Shown here piece after piece: positions 33,464 to 46,764 of a DNA stretch of 64,000 nt; the stretch's first letter is position 1, and each line of letters begins with the position of its first letter. The position numbers were made by a program, and so were the translations under genes. This DNA is from Cenococcum geophilum 1.58 (taxonomy: Eukaryota; Ascomycota; Dothideomycetes; Gloniales; Gloniaceae), in contig KV748176.1 in the NCBI GenBank assembly GCA_001692895.1, positions 496,001 to 560,000 of the forward strand. Reading direction: 5' to 3'. The notes under the pieces were generated by a model, which did no database searches, was not told the origin of the DNA, and saw nothing but the letters and a program-made list of their open reading frames with translations.

Positions 33464-36400
33464 AATAATAGATACTCGGCGAACATCTTCTATAGTATTA
33501 TGCCGGATATTAGAGCCGTAGGAGTATCTATAGCAGGAGAACCTTAAGTTTAAGCCCTTTAGTAGCTTAATAGCTCTATTTAGATTAACTATTTAACGGC
33601 AGGCTAATACACGATTTGTTTTAGCAAGGATACTACAATCTCTCTTAGCATAATTAGGGTTTAAACCCCCTTAGGGTATATTACTTTTTACGTTATTTCT
33701 ATAAACACCCTATTTCTATTTTGCATTAGAGATATAGATAAACTAGGTATTAAGCTTAATAACCTTAAGAATATACTCGTATAGGGAGATAATCGGGTAC
33801 CTATTATACGTAAGTAGGGTTACCCTTAGCTACTCCTTTAATAACTAGAAAAGAGTGTTGCTTAGAGCTATTTAACTAAGTTAGAGTTACGCCAACTACA
33901 CCGTCGTTTTAGTTACCTATCCGTTTATTAATTACTTAGGGTTCTTTAGCAAGTAGGCCATAAAGTTAAGGTTAAGGCAATTAAGCATCTTATAAAGTAC
34001 TGCTATTACTACTAAATAAACCAGAAGTCCCCTAGCCGATTTAAGTTTACCCTTAAAGATAACTACAATTTTAACTTCTATATTACCGTTGACGTTATAT
34101 ATCTTAGCGGCAAGCTAGTACTCTAAATTATTAACTTCTTAACCTCCTTCTAAGCCGCACGATTCTTAAAGGATATATTAGCTAGGAATGTATAGGATAC
34201 CCTTTAGTTATACTGGATTAATATTTACCTAAAACCCCCTAATTAAATCATTTATAACGCAAAAAAGAATTTCTTATCTATAGAGTTCCGATAATAGACA
34301 AAGGCAATAGCAATTAAGGTTAAGGAAGTCCCCGTTAAGGTATATAATAGTATTAAAAAAGTAGAGCGATATTATACGCTATTACACCGCGTATATAAGA
34401 TTATCTCTTTAGAACTAAAGGACGCTAGCGAAAAACTTACCTTATAAATGGCTATTAAAGCTATTAATAATTCCGCTAGCCCGGATGGACTTATACCTAT
34501 ATTACTAGTCTTTAGCGCCTACCTTTAAATAACTAACAATTTTCCACTATCTCCCTCTGTTATATAACGAGCTAAGGCTATTCGCAAGGCAATAAAGAAG
34601 GTACGACATCTCTACGCTATACGCTAGGTCAATAACGTACTAGGAATAAGAAATGGCTTAAATACCTTAACTACGCTTAATCTGCCACTCTAATCTAAAG
34701 TACGCGTATAGTATAAAAAGGGAGAATAGTTAGGCCCACACCAACTTATTATAATTAATAGTTAAACTTATACTATTTAGATGCCTTACGGACCTACTTA
34801 ATTCCGTTTAACTGTTATTAAGCCTTACTATAAAGATAACAATTCTAAGCCTTTATAGGATGCCCTAGAAGATGCCCTAAAAGAGAACTACGATTAGTAT
34901 ACTCTAGAAGGCGACTATAATCCCGATATAATTATAGTAGATACGCCACAACTATAACGCGGTAGAGGTCGCCTAAAGGGATTATAAAATCACTAACATC
35001 TTATTAATTTTAAAGAATAATTTGTTGCCGCTATTAAGAATAAAGTTAAGTTATTAATGGCCTTTATAACAGCTAAAGAGAAGGCTAACTTTAAGCTCGC
35101 AAAACAGCTCTAAAAGGAAGGTTATATTATAACCCTAGGAGCTCCTTTCTAAGCATCTAATAAGCAGGAGATCGACGGTCTTATCACAAGAGGAGTCTTT
35201 AAATTTAAGAAGTATGACCCTACTAAGTTTAATAAAGTTCGCATCTTTAAATTAAGGATAGTTAATAAGATTAAGGGTAAGGCTACTAACGCCCTATTTA
35301 AGAAATTAAGGCTTATTATCTAAGGTTATAACGATAATAGTAAAGAGATAATTCTTATACAATCTCCTATGATTTAACGAGCTAGTTAGCGAGTTATTAT
35401 CGCATTAGCTCCCTTCTTAATAAAGAACAGAATGGCGGTTTATTTATAAGATATTACTTAAGCTTATACCTAATTAGAGACGCACCTTTAGCGCTTAATA
35501 TTAGCATACCTTCTAGAGCAAATTCGCCACTAGTATCCTAAAGATACGATTATAGTTGTGCTTAAGCCATTATATAGAATCGCAGAGGTAGGAATTTACT
35601 GGTAGGCTACCTACAGCAAGCACTATAAAGAGAAGCTTTTAATAACTACTTCTATATTTAATCCCTGCTTCCTTATTATAACCATAGGAACCCTATTCGG
35701 AATCGTTGGTATATAAACTAATAATATAATTATCTTAGGAGACAACCAATTCTTAGCTCTTAAAGAGGATAAGCTAGTAAAGGTAAATCTTATAGTAAAG
35801 CCAAAGAAAAAGCTTAACTTAATAATACTATTACTCTTTAATGGATGCATCCTCTCCCTAAATAAGGATTCCATTGCTTTACGCCAGAAGGGTTAAGGTA
35901 AGAAGATCAACGTTATTAATGTTAATTCTCCGAAGTAAGGATATATAGAGTAACGTGCTCGCGGAGCTTATATTACTTCTATCTATTAACCTAAGGCTTT
36001 ATTTAATCTCTTTATTGCGGCTTAACACTAGGAACCAACTAAGGATAATATTCTTACCCTAAATAAGCGTCTTTTCTAGTAAATAAACCATCTTAATTAG
36101 GGACTACTCTACGTGCCTATTAATCTTCTTACTGCTAAGCTCTTTGTATTTATTAATAGATCGTTCGCAAATAATAAAGACTTTAGCTCCCAGCTAGGAT
36201 ATAAGATTATTATCGCGAATAAATCTATTAGAGAGAATGACTTTATAATCTACGGCAATCTTATCTATTAGAGCTTAACTAAAAGTAAGTACGTTACTTA
36301 AAGCGTTCTAGCGTTAGAGATATATAGAATAGTTAGCGGAGTTAATATAGCAATTGTAATTGGAACTACCCTAAAGATAATTATAGATCGACTTAAACTT

Positions 36401-36785
36401 CCCGTTATCCCTATAATTATATACACTAACTTATATTCCCTCTACAAGTGTTTAGTTAAGCTTAGTACTATAAAGGAGAAGCGCCTTATAATTAATATTA
36501 TAGCACTTTAGCAGTCCTATAAGCGTTAAGAACTCTTTAAGATTTAATAGATTAATAGCCAAGATAACCTAGTAGATGTGATAATAAAGGCAAACCCAAA
36601 TAAGGCACTAGAGACGTTTATTAATATAAATACTCTACGTATATAAGTTAAAGGTTAGGTTAAAAGGGAGTCCCTAGAAATTTCTTAGTTACATAAGGTC
36701 TTAAGATATCCAGGAACTTTAACCGGCGGTTAAAGTTATCTAATTAGTTACATTCTATAGACCCTAACTTAAACCAGCCAATTAG

Positions 36786-36812
36786 GATTTTCTATCCCTG
36801 GAATAAAAAATC
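36786..36812. repeat. Shared palindromic module, Copia-1 copy
   Basis: GATTTTCTATCCCTGGAATA followed by AAAAATC, with flanks TTAACCAGC-like/CCAATTAG and GCTATTAGCTCGCTTACCGC. Upstream, AACTTTAACCGGCGGTTAAA and ATCTAATTAGTTA also match Copia-2. It lies in the 3' untranslated region, about 220 bp before the LTR. Confidence 0.88.
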
Positions 36813-37031
36813 GCTATTAGCTCGCTTACCGCTAGCGCCTTAGCGGCCCTACTAATAAGATACCTACCCACAACTTATAATTAAGAAAGCACTACGTGTT
36901 AAGAGGCAAATTTTGGGACAGCGAGACTTATATTGCAATAGCAATAGTAAGTAAGAAGGATTAATTTTATTCCGCTAGTTAAGCGGTATATATATATATA
37001 TATATAGCAACTATAAAAGAAGAGTTGCCGG

Positions 37032-37237
37032 TATTAGGAATAAAGGTATATAAGGCATATTGCCATCACGTATAGCAAGTTGCCGTTACGTACGGCAAGT
37101 TGCCGTCACGTGCCGCCGCGGCACTAGCATAGTGAGGAACCTTAAGTTCCTCACCCCTTTCTTGAAGAAGAAAAACAGAACAATTATTATACTATCTACG
37201 AACCGTAGCTACGTAATATCCCCTTATATAACTAACA
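37032..37237 (+). repeat. Copia-1 3' LTR
   Basis: Second 206-bp copy; begins TATTAGGAAT (G-to-A at the second base) and is followed by AGGGC. Confidence 0.95.
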
Positions 37238-40200
37238 AGGGCCATTAAAAATAGGGAGTTAAATTAATAGCTAGTTAAGCTCCTTACCTCTATTAGTAAC
37301 GCTATTAGTAAATATAATAAGATTAATAGAAGTAGACAGAATATAAAAACAAAAGAAATTAGTAAAGGGCTCCCCAGGAAGCCTAATAGAAAGAGTAATA
37401 TAAAAAAAGAAGCGAGCAGAATAGTAAGCGCTAAGAGCCTATAAAGAGATATATTACTAATTTGTCCTAAGCTAAGTAAATATATTACTATTAAACCAAA
37501 GTCTAGTAAAAAGAAGGGTAAAGCAAAAACAAAAGAAGACGCGATATTTAGCTATAGCTATAGCTAAAGCAAATAATAATAACAAAGCTAAACGCAGGAG
37601 GGGATAATTAAGATTAAAATGGATAAATAGGCTAATATTAAGAATAATAGCTTAAATTTTAGCTAAAGCTCCTAATACTCTATAAGGAGCTAGGGGGAAG
37701 CTTATACACTACTATAGATAAATATCTTAGATTGCTCCTAATAATAGACAACCCAGGCATCTATATTATTAAGGTACTATATTAAAATATAGGAAAGAGC
37801 TACCTATAAATATAAGAGCTCCTTTAGGATAAATAGACGTAGTAGTATAATATACTTGCTATATAGGAAATATAGTATAGCAAAAAACTAGAATAGGACC
37901 TCCCTATAACTACCAACCCAATTAGTAATAGGTTTTACCTATACTACCCCCCTATCTGGGAATAAGAGTGTATCTCTTTATTAATAAAAGTATTCTAATT
38001 AGACACCTTTATATTACGGACTATAGATAAAATCTAGTTATAATATTAATTATAAACTGAAGAGAAGACTAGCAGTATATAATTATTATATTTAATATCT
38101 ATAACCTAAACCCCCTCCTATTATATAATAGGCTGGACGGGCTTCTAAGGGGCTGCATGCTCCTAAAACTAAATAATACCTTAAGAAAAATAAGAGGACC
38201 AAACTACAGTACTATAGTGGTAGAGACTTTAACCTCTACTACCCTAAATAAGGAGGGCCTAAAGTTAGGTCTAACTATAAAGCAGTAGTAGAATACCTTA
38301 TTAAAGTAATAGAGAATAATAAACTTAAACTAAGCTTTAAAATAGGATTAATTATAAGGCTAGCTAAAGGAGTAGGTATAAACACCTCTATAATTAATCT
38401 TAGCCTTATTACTCTTAATATAGCTAACTATTTAATCTAATTAAGGGTTAGTACGGAACTAGATAAAGAATCTAACCACCTCCTAGTTAAAACTATCTTT
38501 AGATACCAATTAAAACGGGAGAAGGAACCTATATAGCAACTCTTTAAGAAAATAAATAAAGAAATATTTTATAATATACTCTAAAAGCTACCTAAAGTGC
38601 CACTGACCCTACTAAAAGATTAAATTAATATAATAGTTATTAAAATTATAAACATATTAAGGCCGTGGAACTATTCACGCTAATAGCTAAAATTAGCCTA
38701 AGATCTAAACTAGGATAGTTAAAAAAAATATACTAAAGTAATTAAAGCGGAGAGGCAAGTATAAAGATACTATAATAGGCTCCTAATAGAAGGGAACTAC
38801 ACTATACTATAGATAGCAAGGAGAGAAAAGACTAAGACTATTAAAAAGGCTATAAGAACGGAATATAGAGATAAAGTTAGCGAGGTTAACGATATAAAGG
38901 GACTATGGTCCCTACACGCCTAGGCTAGAAAAAGGAATATTATAAGGGCTATATTTATACCAGACATTAGAGATATAACGGCACCCCATAATATATAGTA
39001 GAAGAAAAGACAGCAGCCCTAAAAGGCTCCTTTTTCCCTATACCGCCTATAGCAGATCTAAAAGATATATATAAATACCAGTATCTAAACCCAATATAGA
39101 TCCCAGAAATTACAATATAGGAGGTAAAAGAAGCTATTAGAATAATTAGTCTAGATAAGGCGCTGGAAAAAAATTAGCTTCTAAGTCGGGTACTTTATAA
39201 AGCTATACAGGAACTAAAAAAACCACTTACCTTACTTTTTAACTACTATCTAACAGTAGAGTACTACCTAGCACACTTTAGAAGATCTATTATAGTAGCA
39301 CTCCAAAAACTAAAGAAAGGGGACTTTAGAGACCCTAAGATGTATAGACTAATAGCCTTACTAAATATAGTAGGGAAGGTAATAAACAAAGTACTTGTAA
39401 AACAAATACTCTTTATAGCGGACGCTTATAGCCTCCTACTACGTACCCATATAGGTAGAAGAGTAGCAGCCGGTTACAAATACGCGGTATACCTTCTCCT
39501 AGAAAAAATATACACATTATAGTAAATAGAAGAGGAGGATATAATAAGCCTACTTATGCTAGATATAAGCGGAGCCTTTAATAATATATTATACTATAAG
39601 CTTATTTACTACCTCTAGAAACGAAGAATATCTACCCTAATAGTTAACTTGATTAACAGCTTTCTTATAGGAAGATCTACCTATATTAAGCTACTAGAAG
39701 GTATATTAAAAAGATTTTCTATACTAACAGAGATCCTATAGGGATTACTAATATTACTAATTCCTTACCTATTCTATAACACTAACCTTTTAAATATTGC
39801 TATAAATGAAAACGGGCTTAGGCACGGACTTATTATAGGCTATATTAATAATATAAGTATTATAGTAAATAGAAGAACTACTAAAGAAATAACTAAGACA
39901 CTAGCAATGCTATATAAAAGGGCGGAAAAGTAGGCAAATTAGCACGCCTTAGTATTCGCACTATAGAAGTACGAGCTTATATACTTTATCCTACGAAAAG
40001 AGAAGATATTAGAGGAAAACAAAAAAGTACCCTTTAGTACTCTAGCTAAAGAACGGAAGGATATAGACAATCTAGCTAACTATAAAGGCCTAATACCTAG
40101 GAGTTATCTTAGATAACTAACTCTTTAGAAAGGCACACCTAGACTATATTATTAAAAGATTAACAAGCCAGCTTGCGTGCCTATCCGGCATTGTAGGATT

Positions 40201-40766
40201 TATATAGGGCATTACAACCAAATATATAAGACAGCTATATACTGCTATAGTTGTACCACGTATGCTTTATATAACCTCCTACTAGTATATACCGGAAGGA
40301 AGACGTAGGTTTATTAAAAGAGCTAAATAAGTCTATTAAGTACTTATAAGGATCTAATATAGAGCGCTTTAGCTTATAATAGGAGCGTTTTAGACTACAG
40401 CTAGAGCCGAACTAGAAGTTAATATATATATCCCACCTATTAAAGTAGCACTCTACTAAGCAGTAGAGTCCTCCCTAAATTAAATTAGAGGGTTACTACT
40501 ATACAATAAGATCCTATAATTAAGAAGGTCCGCCCTAACTAAATATAAAGAGTACAGCCTACTTTAGAAGATAGAGAACAACGCCATACTACGCCTCCTT
40601 AAGGAAATACCACCTATAAAGGAGATCCGCCTAAAGAGGCTCTGCCTCTAGGTCAAACCACTATAAACCTATATTACTAGGGATAAAAAAAATAGTAAAG
40701 TAGGAATATAACTAGATCGTATAGGAGGCTAAGGACAGCCTAAAATACTTTTTAGCGTACACTAAT

Positions 40767-41008
40767 TGTTGGTATGACTTTTACAACGTGCAGAATATAT
40801 ATATCACAATGATATGTACTATGCGGTGTTGTAGATGGATGATTCTCTAAGATCTACGCGTCGTAAGAGGTAAGGCTTGTCGCGTGTTCTCCTGTGACCT
40901 CTGTTAACCAATTACGATTTTCCATACCCGGCATGGAAAATCGCTATTAGCTCGCTTACCACTAGCGCCTTAGCCGCCCTTACGATGTGTCTAATACTTC
41001 TAGCTATA
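40767..41008 (-). repeat. Copia-3 LTR (3' on element strand)
   Basis: 242 bp, TGTTGGTATGACTTTTACAA...CTTCTAGCTATA. Holds the module palindrome at 40916-40942. Confidence 0.95.
40916..40942. repeat. Shared palindromic module, Copia-3 left LTR
   Basis: GATTTTCCATACC CGG CATGGAAAATC, the least RIP-altered copy, followed by GCTATTAGCTCGCTTACCAC and TAGCGCCTTAGCCGCCC. Confidence 0.92.
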
Positions 41009-41149
41009 CTGGGAATACTTTAGAAAACGTGAAGATCCGGTATCCTATAACTGTGCAATTTAAAAATCCATATACGCACTTCTCCTTCCTTCCTTCCTTG
41101 CTGTTATAGTATAGGTTGTAATAGTACTAGGTAGTGTTATAGATACAGG

Positions 41150-44100
41150 CAGATTGCTATAGGTTGCCGCAGATTACTATAGATTGCGGTTACGTGGCAT
41201 AGAGATTGTATACGCCCTCTTTGCCATATTTATACGTTAATTAACTAGGTTACTGATATAGTGCGTTTTACCTATTCTACTGTCTTTAACTTGATTCGGT
41301 TTGTGTCGATAAGTCGTTTAAGGGCTAATAATGGGTTGCTTTTAGTTATAGCGTCTATAGGGTTGCTGTCTCCGTTAATTTATTTAACTTTCGCTATTTT
41401 GCGTCTTTTATATAACTGGCGTAGGCACATGACATTAATTATAAGTCTCTTCTCTTATGTAGTTCCTAGTTTGACAAGGTATTTATAAATTAACTTAGAA
41501 TTAGTGCAAAGAATGAGCGGGAGGCTGATGTTAAGTTATAATTCGATTGTGGCTTTAATTGTAGCGCCGATGTTAAAATTATGGGCTATAGTATATAATT
41601 TGGAGGCTAGTACGCTTTTGGTGATTTTCTTACACTTAACTAAGGACCAGTGGACAATATTTGCCTTATTTAATGAGTCTGCTAGTACTAGGATATATCT
41701 AATCTGTAATAAGAGGTCTTTATTATTTGCGAATGAGGAATTAGTAAATATAAGTAGTTAAAGTGTCTTTATGTTAAGCTTAATAAAGCTTAAGCCTCTT
41801 GTTAAGTTCTTAATTTGCCACTAAATTCTCTTATTAAGTAGTTTTGTGTTTTTCTCATCAGGGTTAATTACCTGGGTAGCGTAGGATAAATTAAAAGAAG
41901 CTTTAGGCTGGCATATAGACGTAATATAAGCTCCTCTTGCTTATTGGGCGATATATTAGTCCTTAGGTGTAAGTACTATATAAATAGTGCCTCTAGAACT
42001 GGTTGTTATAGTAGCTTCCTTAATATTGATAAGGGTTAAGTTCTAGCATTAGCGCTCTTATATGAGCGTAATTACGTAATCCTGTTATTAGACAATGCCT
42101 CTATTAAACTTAATTGGGTGTTCTGGTGTAAGTTGCTTACGTTCTTTAGTTAAGAACTTGGCTTTCTTAATCTTCTCCTATTCTAAAGCTGCAAAAACTA
42201 AGTTAGCTAGTAGGAGGGTATTATTAATCTGTAAACTAACTATTCCGAAACTTATAGGGTTATTAAGGTAAAGTAGGCAGGGGTTATAAGTGGATTGGCT
42301 TATGTTTAGTTCTTTAATATAGTGGTTATAGTAAGTCTTAAACTAATGATTGCCTGCCTTAGGAATGCTGTATAAAGGTCTAACGACCTTTAGAATTGTG
42401 CCTTATAAGACTCTAAGTGCTGTATTAAGTTTAAGAGGTGCTTTAATATAAAAGTCTCGGTTTAGTTTTATAGTTAATTATATATAGGCCTATAAAATAT
42501 CTTATAAGTAGAGATGTATACCATCGTTTTAAGTTATAGCTATAATGCAAAGAATAAGGCGTTAGCTGACTTGTTAAATTATAGGTGATTAGGTTAATAC
42601 AATGTCTTTCTCTGGGTCGTTGTAGGCCTGTATAACTAGTCTTAACTTCTTAAAGGCTTTATTAGTACTGGGGTTCTTAATCTCGTTAATGAATCTAGAG
42701 TTAAATATTCTATTGCCTTGTGGTATATCCTTAGGGTTAACTAGTTTAAAAACTCCTTTCTTAAGCAATCCCTTGATCTCCTTCTGGCGTAATACTATAA
42801 ACTAATTAGGATTTATAAGTTGATTATTATCCTTATCCTATAGATAAATTAAGATGTTCGCGGTATTTGCTTTAATAGGGTACTTATGTAGTCTACCTCT
42901 TCCACATTTAACGGGTTAAGGTCTAGGCTTGGTTTAAGGTTAAGGTTTAGGCTTAGTTTAAGGTAAAAGTAGTTTAATATTGTTATCTTCTAGTTATATA
43001 TCTTTTGTGATTTCGGGGTCTACTATATATGGTTTTATAACTGTGCTGCGGAAGTTAGTGGGTCTATAGGGAAGTTATATGGTATAGGTCTTATTTTTAA
43101 TGTTAAGTAGGTTGTATGGACCAGACTAGTAGCCGGGTTAGCCTATAGGTCCTTCTCTCTATACTAATATAGGTGAGTTAAGTAGTAGGTTATAAATCGC
43201 AGTTGTTTTGGGTCTGTTGCGTATATTAAGGGCATCTACTACTTAGCGCTTAGCTCTAAGCTTCTTAACTTCTTCTATAGCCTTTTTAAGAGCTACTGCT
43301 CGTTTTATAACCGTAGGATTGGGTGCGTCGGATTCCACTATATGTGGGTAAGCTCCGAATACTAATAAGGTAGATATAAGACCATTAGGGCCTATAGAGT
43401 CGTTAATTACTTTAAAAGCCATTTATAAAGCTATGTCTTTATTAATATCCGGTAGTTCCGCAATAATAATATAGTATATATGACGGAGGGGGCTATAGTA
43501 ACGTTTTACTATTCTAATTAAATTATGGGCTTTAACAGATACGCCTTTTATAACTGTTTTAAGTATTATAGCGTATTGTTTAAATTCTTTGCTTATAAAG
43601 TTTTTGCCTACATTATATGTAATAATATTAGGGGGTCCTAGGTATATGTTAATCTAGCATATTCATAGTATATCCTATATATACTTGGCGCTAATACTTT
43701 ATAGCTATCTACCGGCTTAAAATTATATTCCTTTATTAACAATATATAGTAGAGGTGTGCCATTAATATATATAATATTAACCACGATTAAGTAGTTAAA
43801 ATTAATATTATTATGCAAGGTAAATCTGAATCTACTAGGCGACTTTCTATGTTTTTAACAATGGTAGTAGTAGCGTGTAAGATGGTCTAAAGTCTTGCTA
43901 TTAATGTCGTGCCCTAAGCGTTTAAGTATTCGTGCAAGACGCTTAACTAAAGGGTGGCCGAAGTAATGATGTAGTCGTCTTAATTTAATATTAGTTAAGT
44001 AGTAAGGGTTTTAATTAAATAATATAGTTAAGTAGTTGCATAGGGATGTGTTTTAAAGGAGGAATAGATGGCCAAAGCGATATATAACTAGTACTTCGCT

Positions 44101-46180
44101 CTAAGGGGTAATTAGCATATTTTTTAGGTTGTTAAAGTATACTTATAGTTAATCTATGTCTGCTAGGCAGAGTAAAAATGGGGTGTTAACTTTAATAATA
44201 TAAAACTCGATTGTGCCAATTAGGGTAGTTACTTTAGTTAATTTAATTAATGAGGTTAATCTAATGCCGAATTATATATTAACTATGCCTTATATAGTGG
44301 TATTAAGTTATACACCAGTATTAAGTCTTTAGAATGCTAGGAATTGGCTATATCCTACTATAGATCGTTTAGATGCTTTTGTGTCAATTATTATGCCTAT
44401 AAAGTAGTCTGCAGTATAGCGGGACGTAGATGTAGTTATATTATAGGTAAAGGGGTCCTAGTTGGTTATGAGAGGTGTTATATTGTCTATAGTTGTAACT
44501 AAATGGCTAAAGGCTTTATTAGCTAGGGTAGTAGCTATAGAAGTTGCTTTATGCTATTTTACTTAGCCGAAAGAGGTATAGAAGTGGTTAATGTCTAGTT
44601 AAGAGTTCTTATCGGTTGCCTTATAATTTGTGTTAATGGTTAGTACTTGGAAAGCTTCCTTAAGCTCTTCTTTTAAGTCAATATTGTTATCCTCGTAGTC
44701 CATAATATATTAATTAAGTTATTTGTTAAATTAGTTGTCAAATTTACTAAACTTATCTCTATTAGCGGTTCTAAACTTAGCTTTAGACTCTTTTTATTCT
44801 TCTTAGGTGTGGTTCTATAATTGGCAGCCTTCCTTATTATATATAAAGTAACGTAGTTTATAACGTGGAGAGAAATGGGGGTAGGTGTAGTCGCGGTTGT
44901 GGTTTTAGTCGTAAGTTCGGTTTTAATATTAGTTATGGTTTTAATACCAATTATAGTTATTCTCCCGTCCAAAGTACCGACGATCTGTGTAGTAAGCTTA
45001 AGTTTAAGCTTGCTCTGGGTTCTATTTTTTATAAGCCGTAATTAAGGACTATAGTTTATTAATAAGGGGGCCTAGTTCTTAAGGTGGGTCTAATACAGCG
45101 AATTAGCATACGTAAATTCCCTGGCAAGACGTAATAAGTTTGTTGGTTAGGAATAGTGTTATTTATAGTTCTGGGGTAAGGCTATGCTATAGTTAGGAGA
45201 GTGTATTAATTAATATTTGGAGGCAATCGCTGGTTAATTTGTCTGTGTTTTTATCTATTATCGTCCTTAATAAGATTGCATTCTATTTAGTAAGGTTCTT
45301 GCGTTCTAAGCTAGGGCCTTTAAAGAAATTGCGAAGGTGCCTACACGCGTCTTTAAATAAGAGATTACTGAGTCCGCTGTTAAAGTACTAGTTTAAGGCT
45401 AGACCTATTAATATAATTAGTAAAGCTTTATTATAAGCCTCTTGTGGAACATTAGATCGGCTATAGATACTATAGAAGATGGTAAGTTTATAATCGAAGC
45501 TGCCATTTATACCATTGTATTTAAGTTCCTCTATATACATCTTTGCTGTATTAGAAATCTCTTTGCCCTATCCTAGTATAGTTGGCATCTATAGGAGGGG
45601 AGCGGTTTAGGGTCGTAGGGTTACGTACAGTAAAGGTCCTACTAGTGTTCCTCCGGATAGTGGTGGGGTTATAGTCTAGACACTTAATAGTTATTATGGC
45701 TAAAATAGGGTTATATAAACTGTTAGGTCTTATAATACTTTATAGTTAAGACCGCGCTTAAGTATATTATTTATTTTATTTAACTAAAACCTGTTTCTAT
45801 TTAGCTCATTATACACCTTATCTAAGTTCTCTTAAGTCTAGGAATATTGACGTTCTTCCTAGGTTAATTCAAACAAGAGTTGCGCATATATTATGCGTTT
45901 CTCCTTTATATATACGTATACTCCTCTATATTGCAGGAAGGTATACATGCTTTAAAGGTGCTATGCATTTACTTTTAAAAATATATTAACACTAAATATT
46001 TTAAAATCGTCTTAAAAGGAAGACTAAAGTCTATTATCTATTAGCTTGTACTCGTTATATTCCCATAACTTAAATAATATAAAGTCTGTAAGGTCTTTGC
46101 TAGTTGCTGTTTGTATATTAATCCCGTTTCTCCATCGTTCTGCTTCTACTTTCTAGTCCGTAAGTATAGCCATTTTAAAA
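41150..46180 (-). pseudogene. Copia-3 gag-pol polyprotein, degraded
   Basis: Minus-strand order: gag near 46180-44600 (MAILTD-KVEAERWRNGINI at the start; a degraded knuckle YNKEGCQL-NHT near 44830 and YIMDYEDNNIDLKEE near 44710-44670), protease and integrase (about 44500-43150), then reverse transcriptase with LLKKGVFKLVNPKDIPQGNR and NEIKNPSTNKAFKKLRLVI near 42780-42620, then RNase H. The RT matches RVT_2. The open frames at 41261-41761 (plus) and 44673-44972 (minus) are shadows in other frames. Stops are mostly TAA/TAG. A distinct Copia family from Copia-0 and Copia-1/2. Confidence 0.87.
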
Positions 46181-46522
46181 GGGATAAGGATGCGTAGAAT
46201 GGTTTAGGGGATAGTTTAAGTTGTTATTTAAGGGATAGTTTAAGTAGTGGTTAGGGTGGTTGCGTTCTTAGTATAGTCGCATTCTTAACGTGGTCGCGTT
46301 AACTACTAGTACAGTAGTCTATCTCTAGTTAAGGTGGAGCGTTAAACGTCTTCTAAATCTAGGGTAGATTTAAGGTATTTCCGGGTAAGGTGGAGCGTTA
46401 GACGTCTTCTAAATCCAGAGAACTTTAATTCTCTTTAACTGAAATAGGGCCTTTATAAGGTGGAGCGTAAACGTCTTCTAAGTAAGTGCGTATCTCCTAA
46501 TCTATACGCGCTTACTGATTAG

Positions 46523-46764
46523 TGTTAGTATAACTTTTATAACATGTAGAATATATATATCACAATGATATATACTATATGGTGTTGTAAATAGATGATT
46601 CTCTAAGATCTACGCGTCATAAGAGGTAAGGCTTATCGCGTGTTCTCCTATGACCTCTGTCAACCAATTATGATTTTCCATACCCGGCATGGAAAATCGC
46701 CATTAGCTCGCTTACCACTAGCGCCTTAGCCGCCCTTACGATGTGTTTAACACTTCTAGCTACA
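46523..46764 (-). repeat. Copia-3 LTR (5' on element strand)
   Basis: Second 242-bp copy; differs from the left copy mainly by transitions. Followed by CTAAT. Confidence 0.95.
46672..46698. repeat. Shared palindromic module, Copia-3 right LTR
   Basis: Same 27-bp palindrome as 40916-40942, preceded by AACCAATTAT and followed by GCCATTAGCTCGCTTACCAC. Confidence 0.92.

Larger units (their letters stand above)
31330..36660 (+). pseudogene. Copia-1 gag-pol polyprotein, degraded
   Basis: Gag (about 31330-32700) begins NNWKDSLPLGVAKHAKLINK and has a Pro-rich spacer near 31800-31890. Protease/linker follows to about 33750, broken by the TRIM at 33021. Integrase (about 33850-34900) shows LHRRFSYLS and a degraded zinc region CYYY, and its core includes NIYLKPPNQI. 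RVT_2 reverse transcriptase (about 35040-35880) has ITRGVFKF, ALAPFLIKNRMAVYL and TNNIIILGD (family TDDT) near 35717. RNase H (about 36130-36660) has FVFINRSFANNKD, family DGSFANN. Stops are mostly TAA/TAG. The same protein is encoded by Copia-2. Confidence 0.9.
30706..37237 (+). mobile_element. Copia-1: full-length Ty1/Copia retrotransposon in the LINE
   Basis: 206-bp LTRs at 30706-30911 and 37032-37237; perfect duplication AGGGC at 30701-30705 and 37238-37242. CTAATCAGTGGTTAAC follows the 5' LTR and matches the Copia-2 position CTGATCAGTAGTTGAA, a shared primer-binding site. A TRIM-like element (33021-33463) sits inside. Same family as Copia-2, which lies in the opposite direction. Confidence 0.95.
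40767..46764 (-). mobile_element. Copia-3: full-length Ty1/Copia retrotransposon in the LINE
   Basis: 242-bp LTRs (40767-41008, 46523-46764), perfect duplication CTAAT at 40762-40766 and 46765-46769. The coding strand is minus: CTAATCAGT, the primer-binding start seen in Copia-1, lies next to the right LTR on the minus strand. Each LTR contains a copy of the shared palindromic module. Confidence 0.95.

Noticed and set aside
32971..33486. Open frames of 65-82 codons
   Set aside because: They cross the TRIM-like LTRs and the Copia-1 junctions; no protein family and both strands open.
41261..41761. Two plus-strand open frames
   Set aside because: They lie on the opposite strand to the Copia-3 polyprotein and show no family motif.
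44673..44972. 99-codon minus-strand open frame
   Set aside because: Out of phase with the Copia-3 gag frame (YIMDYED) that covers the same bases; Thr/Ile-rich by composition.
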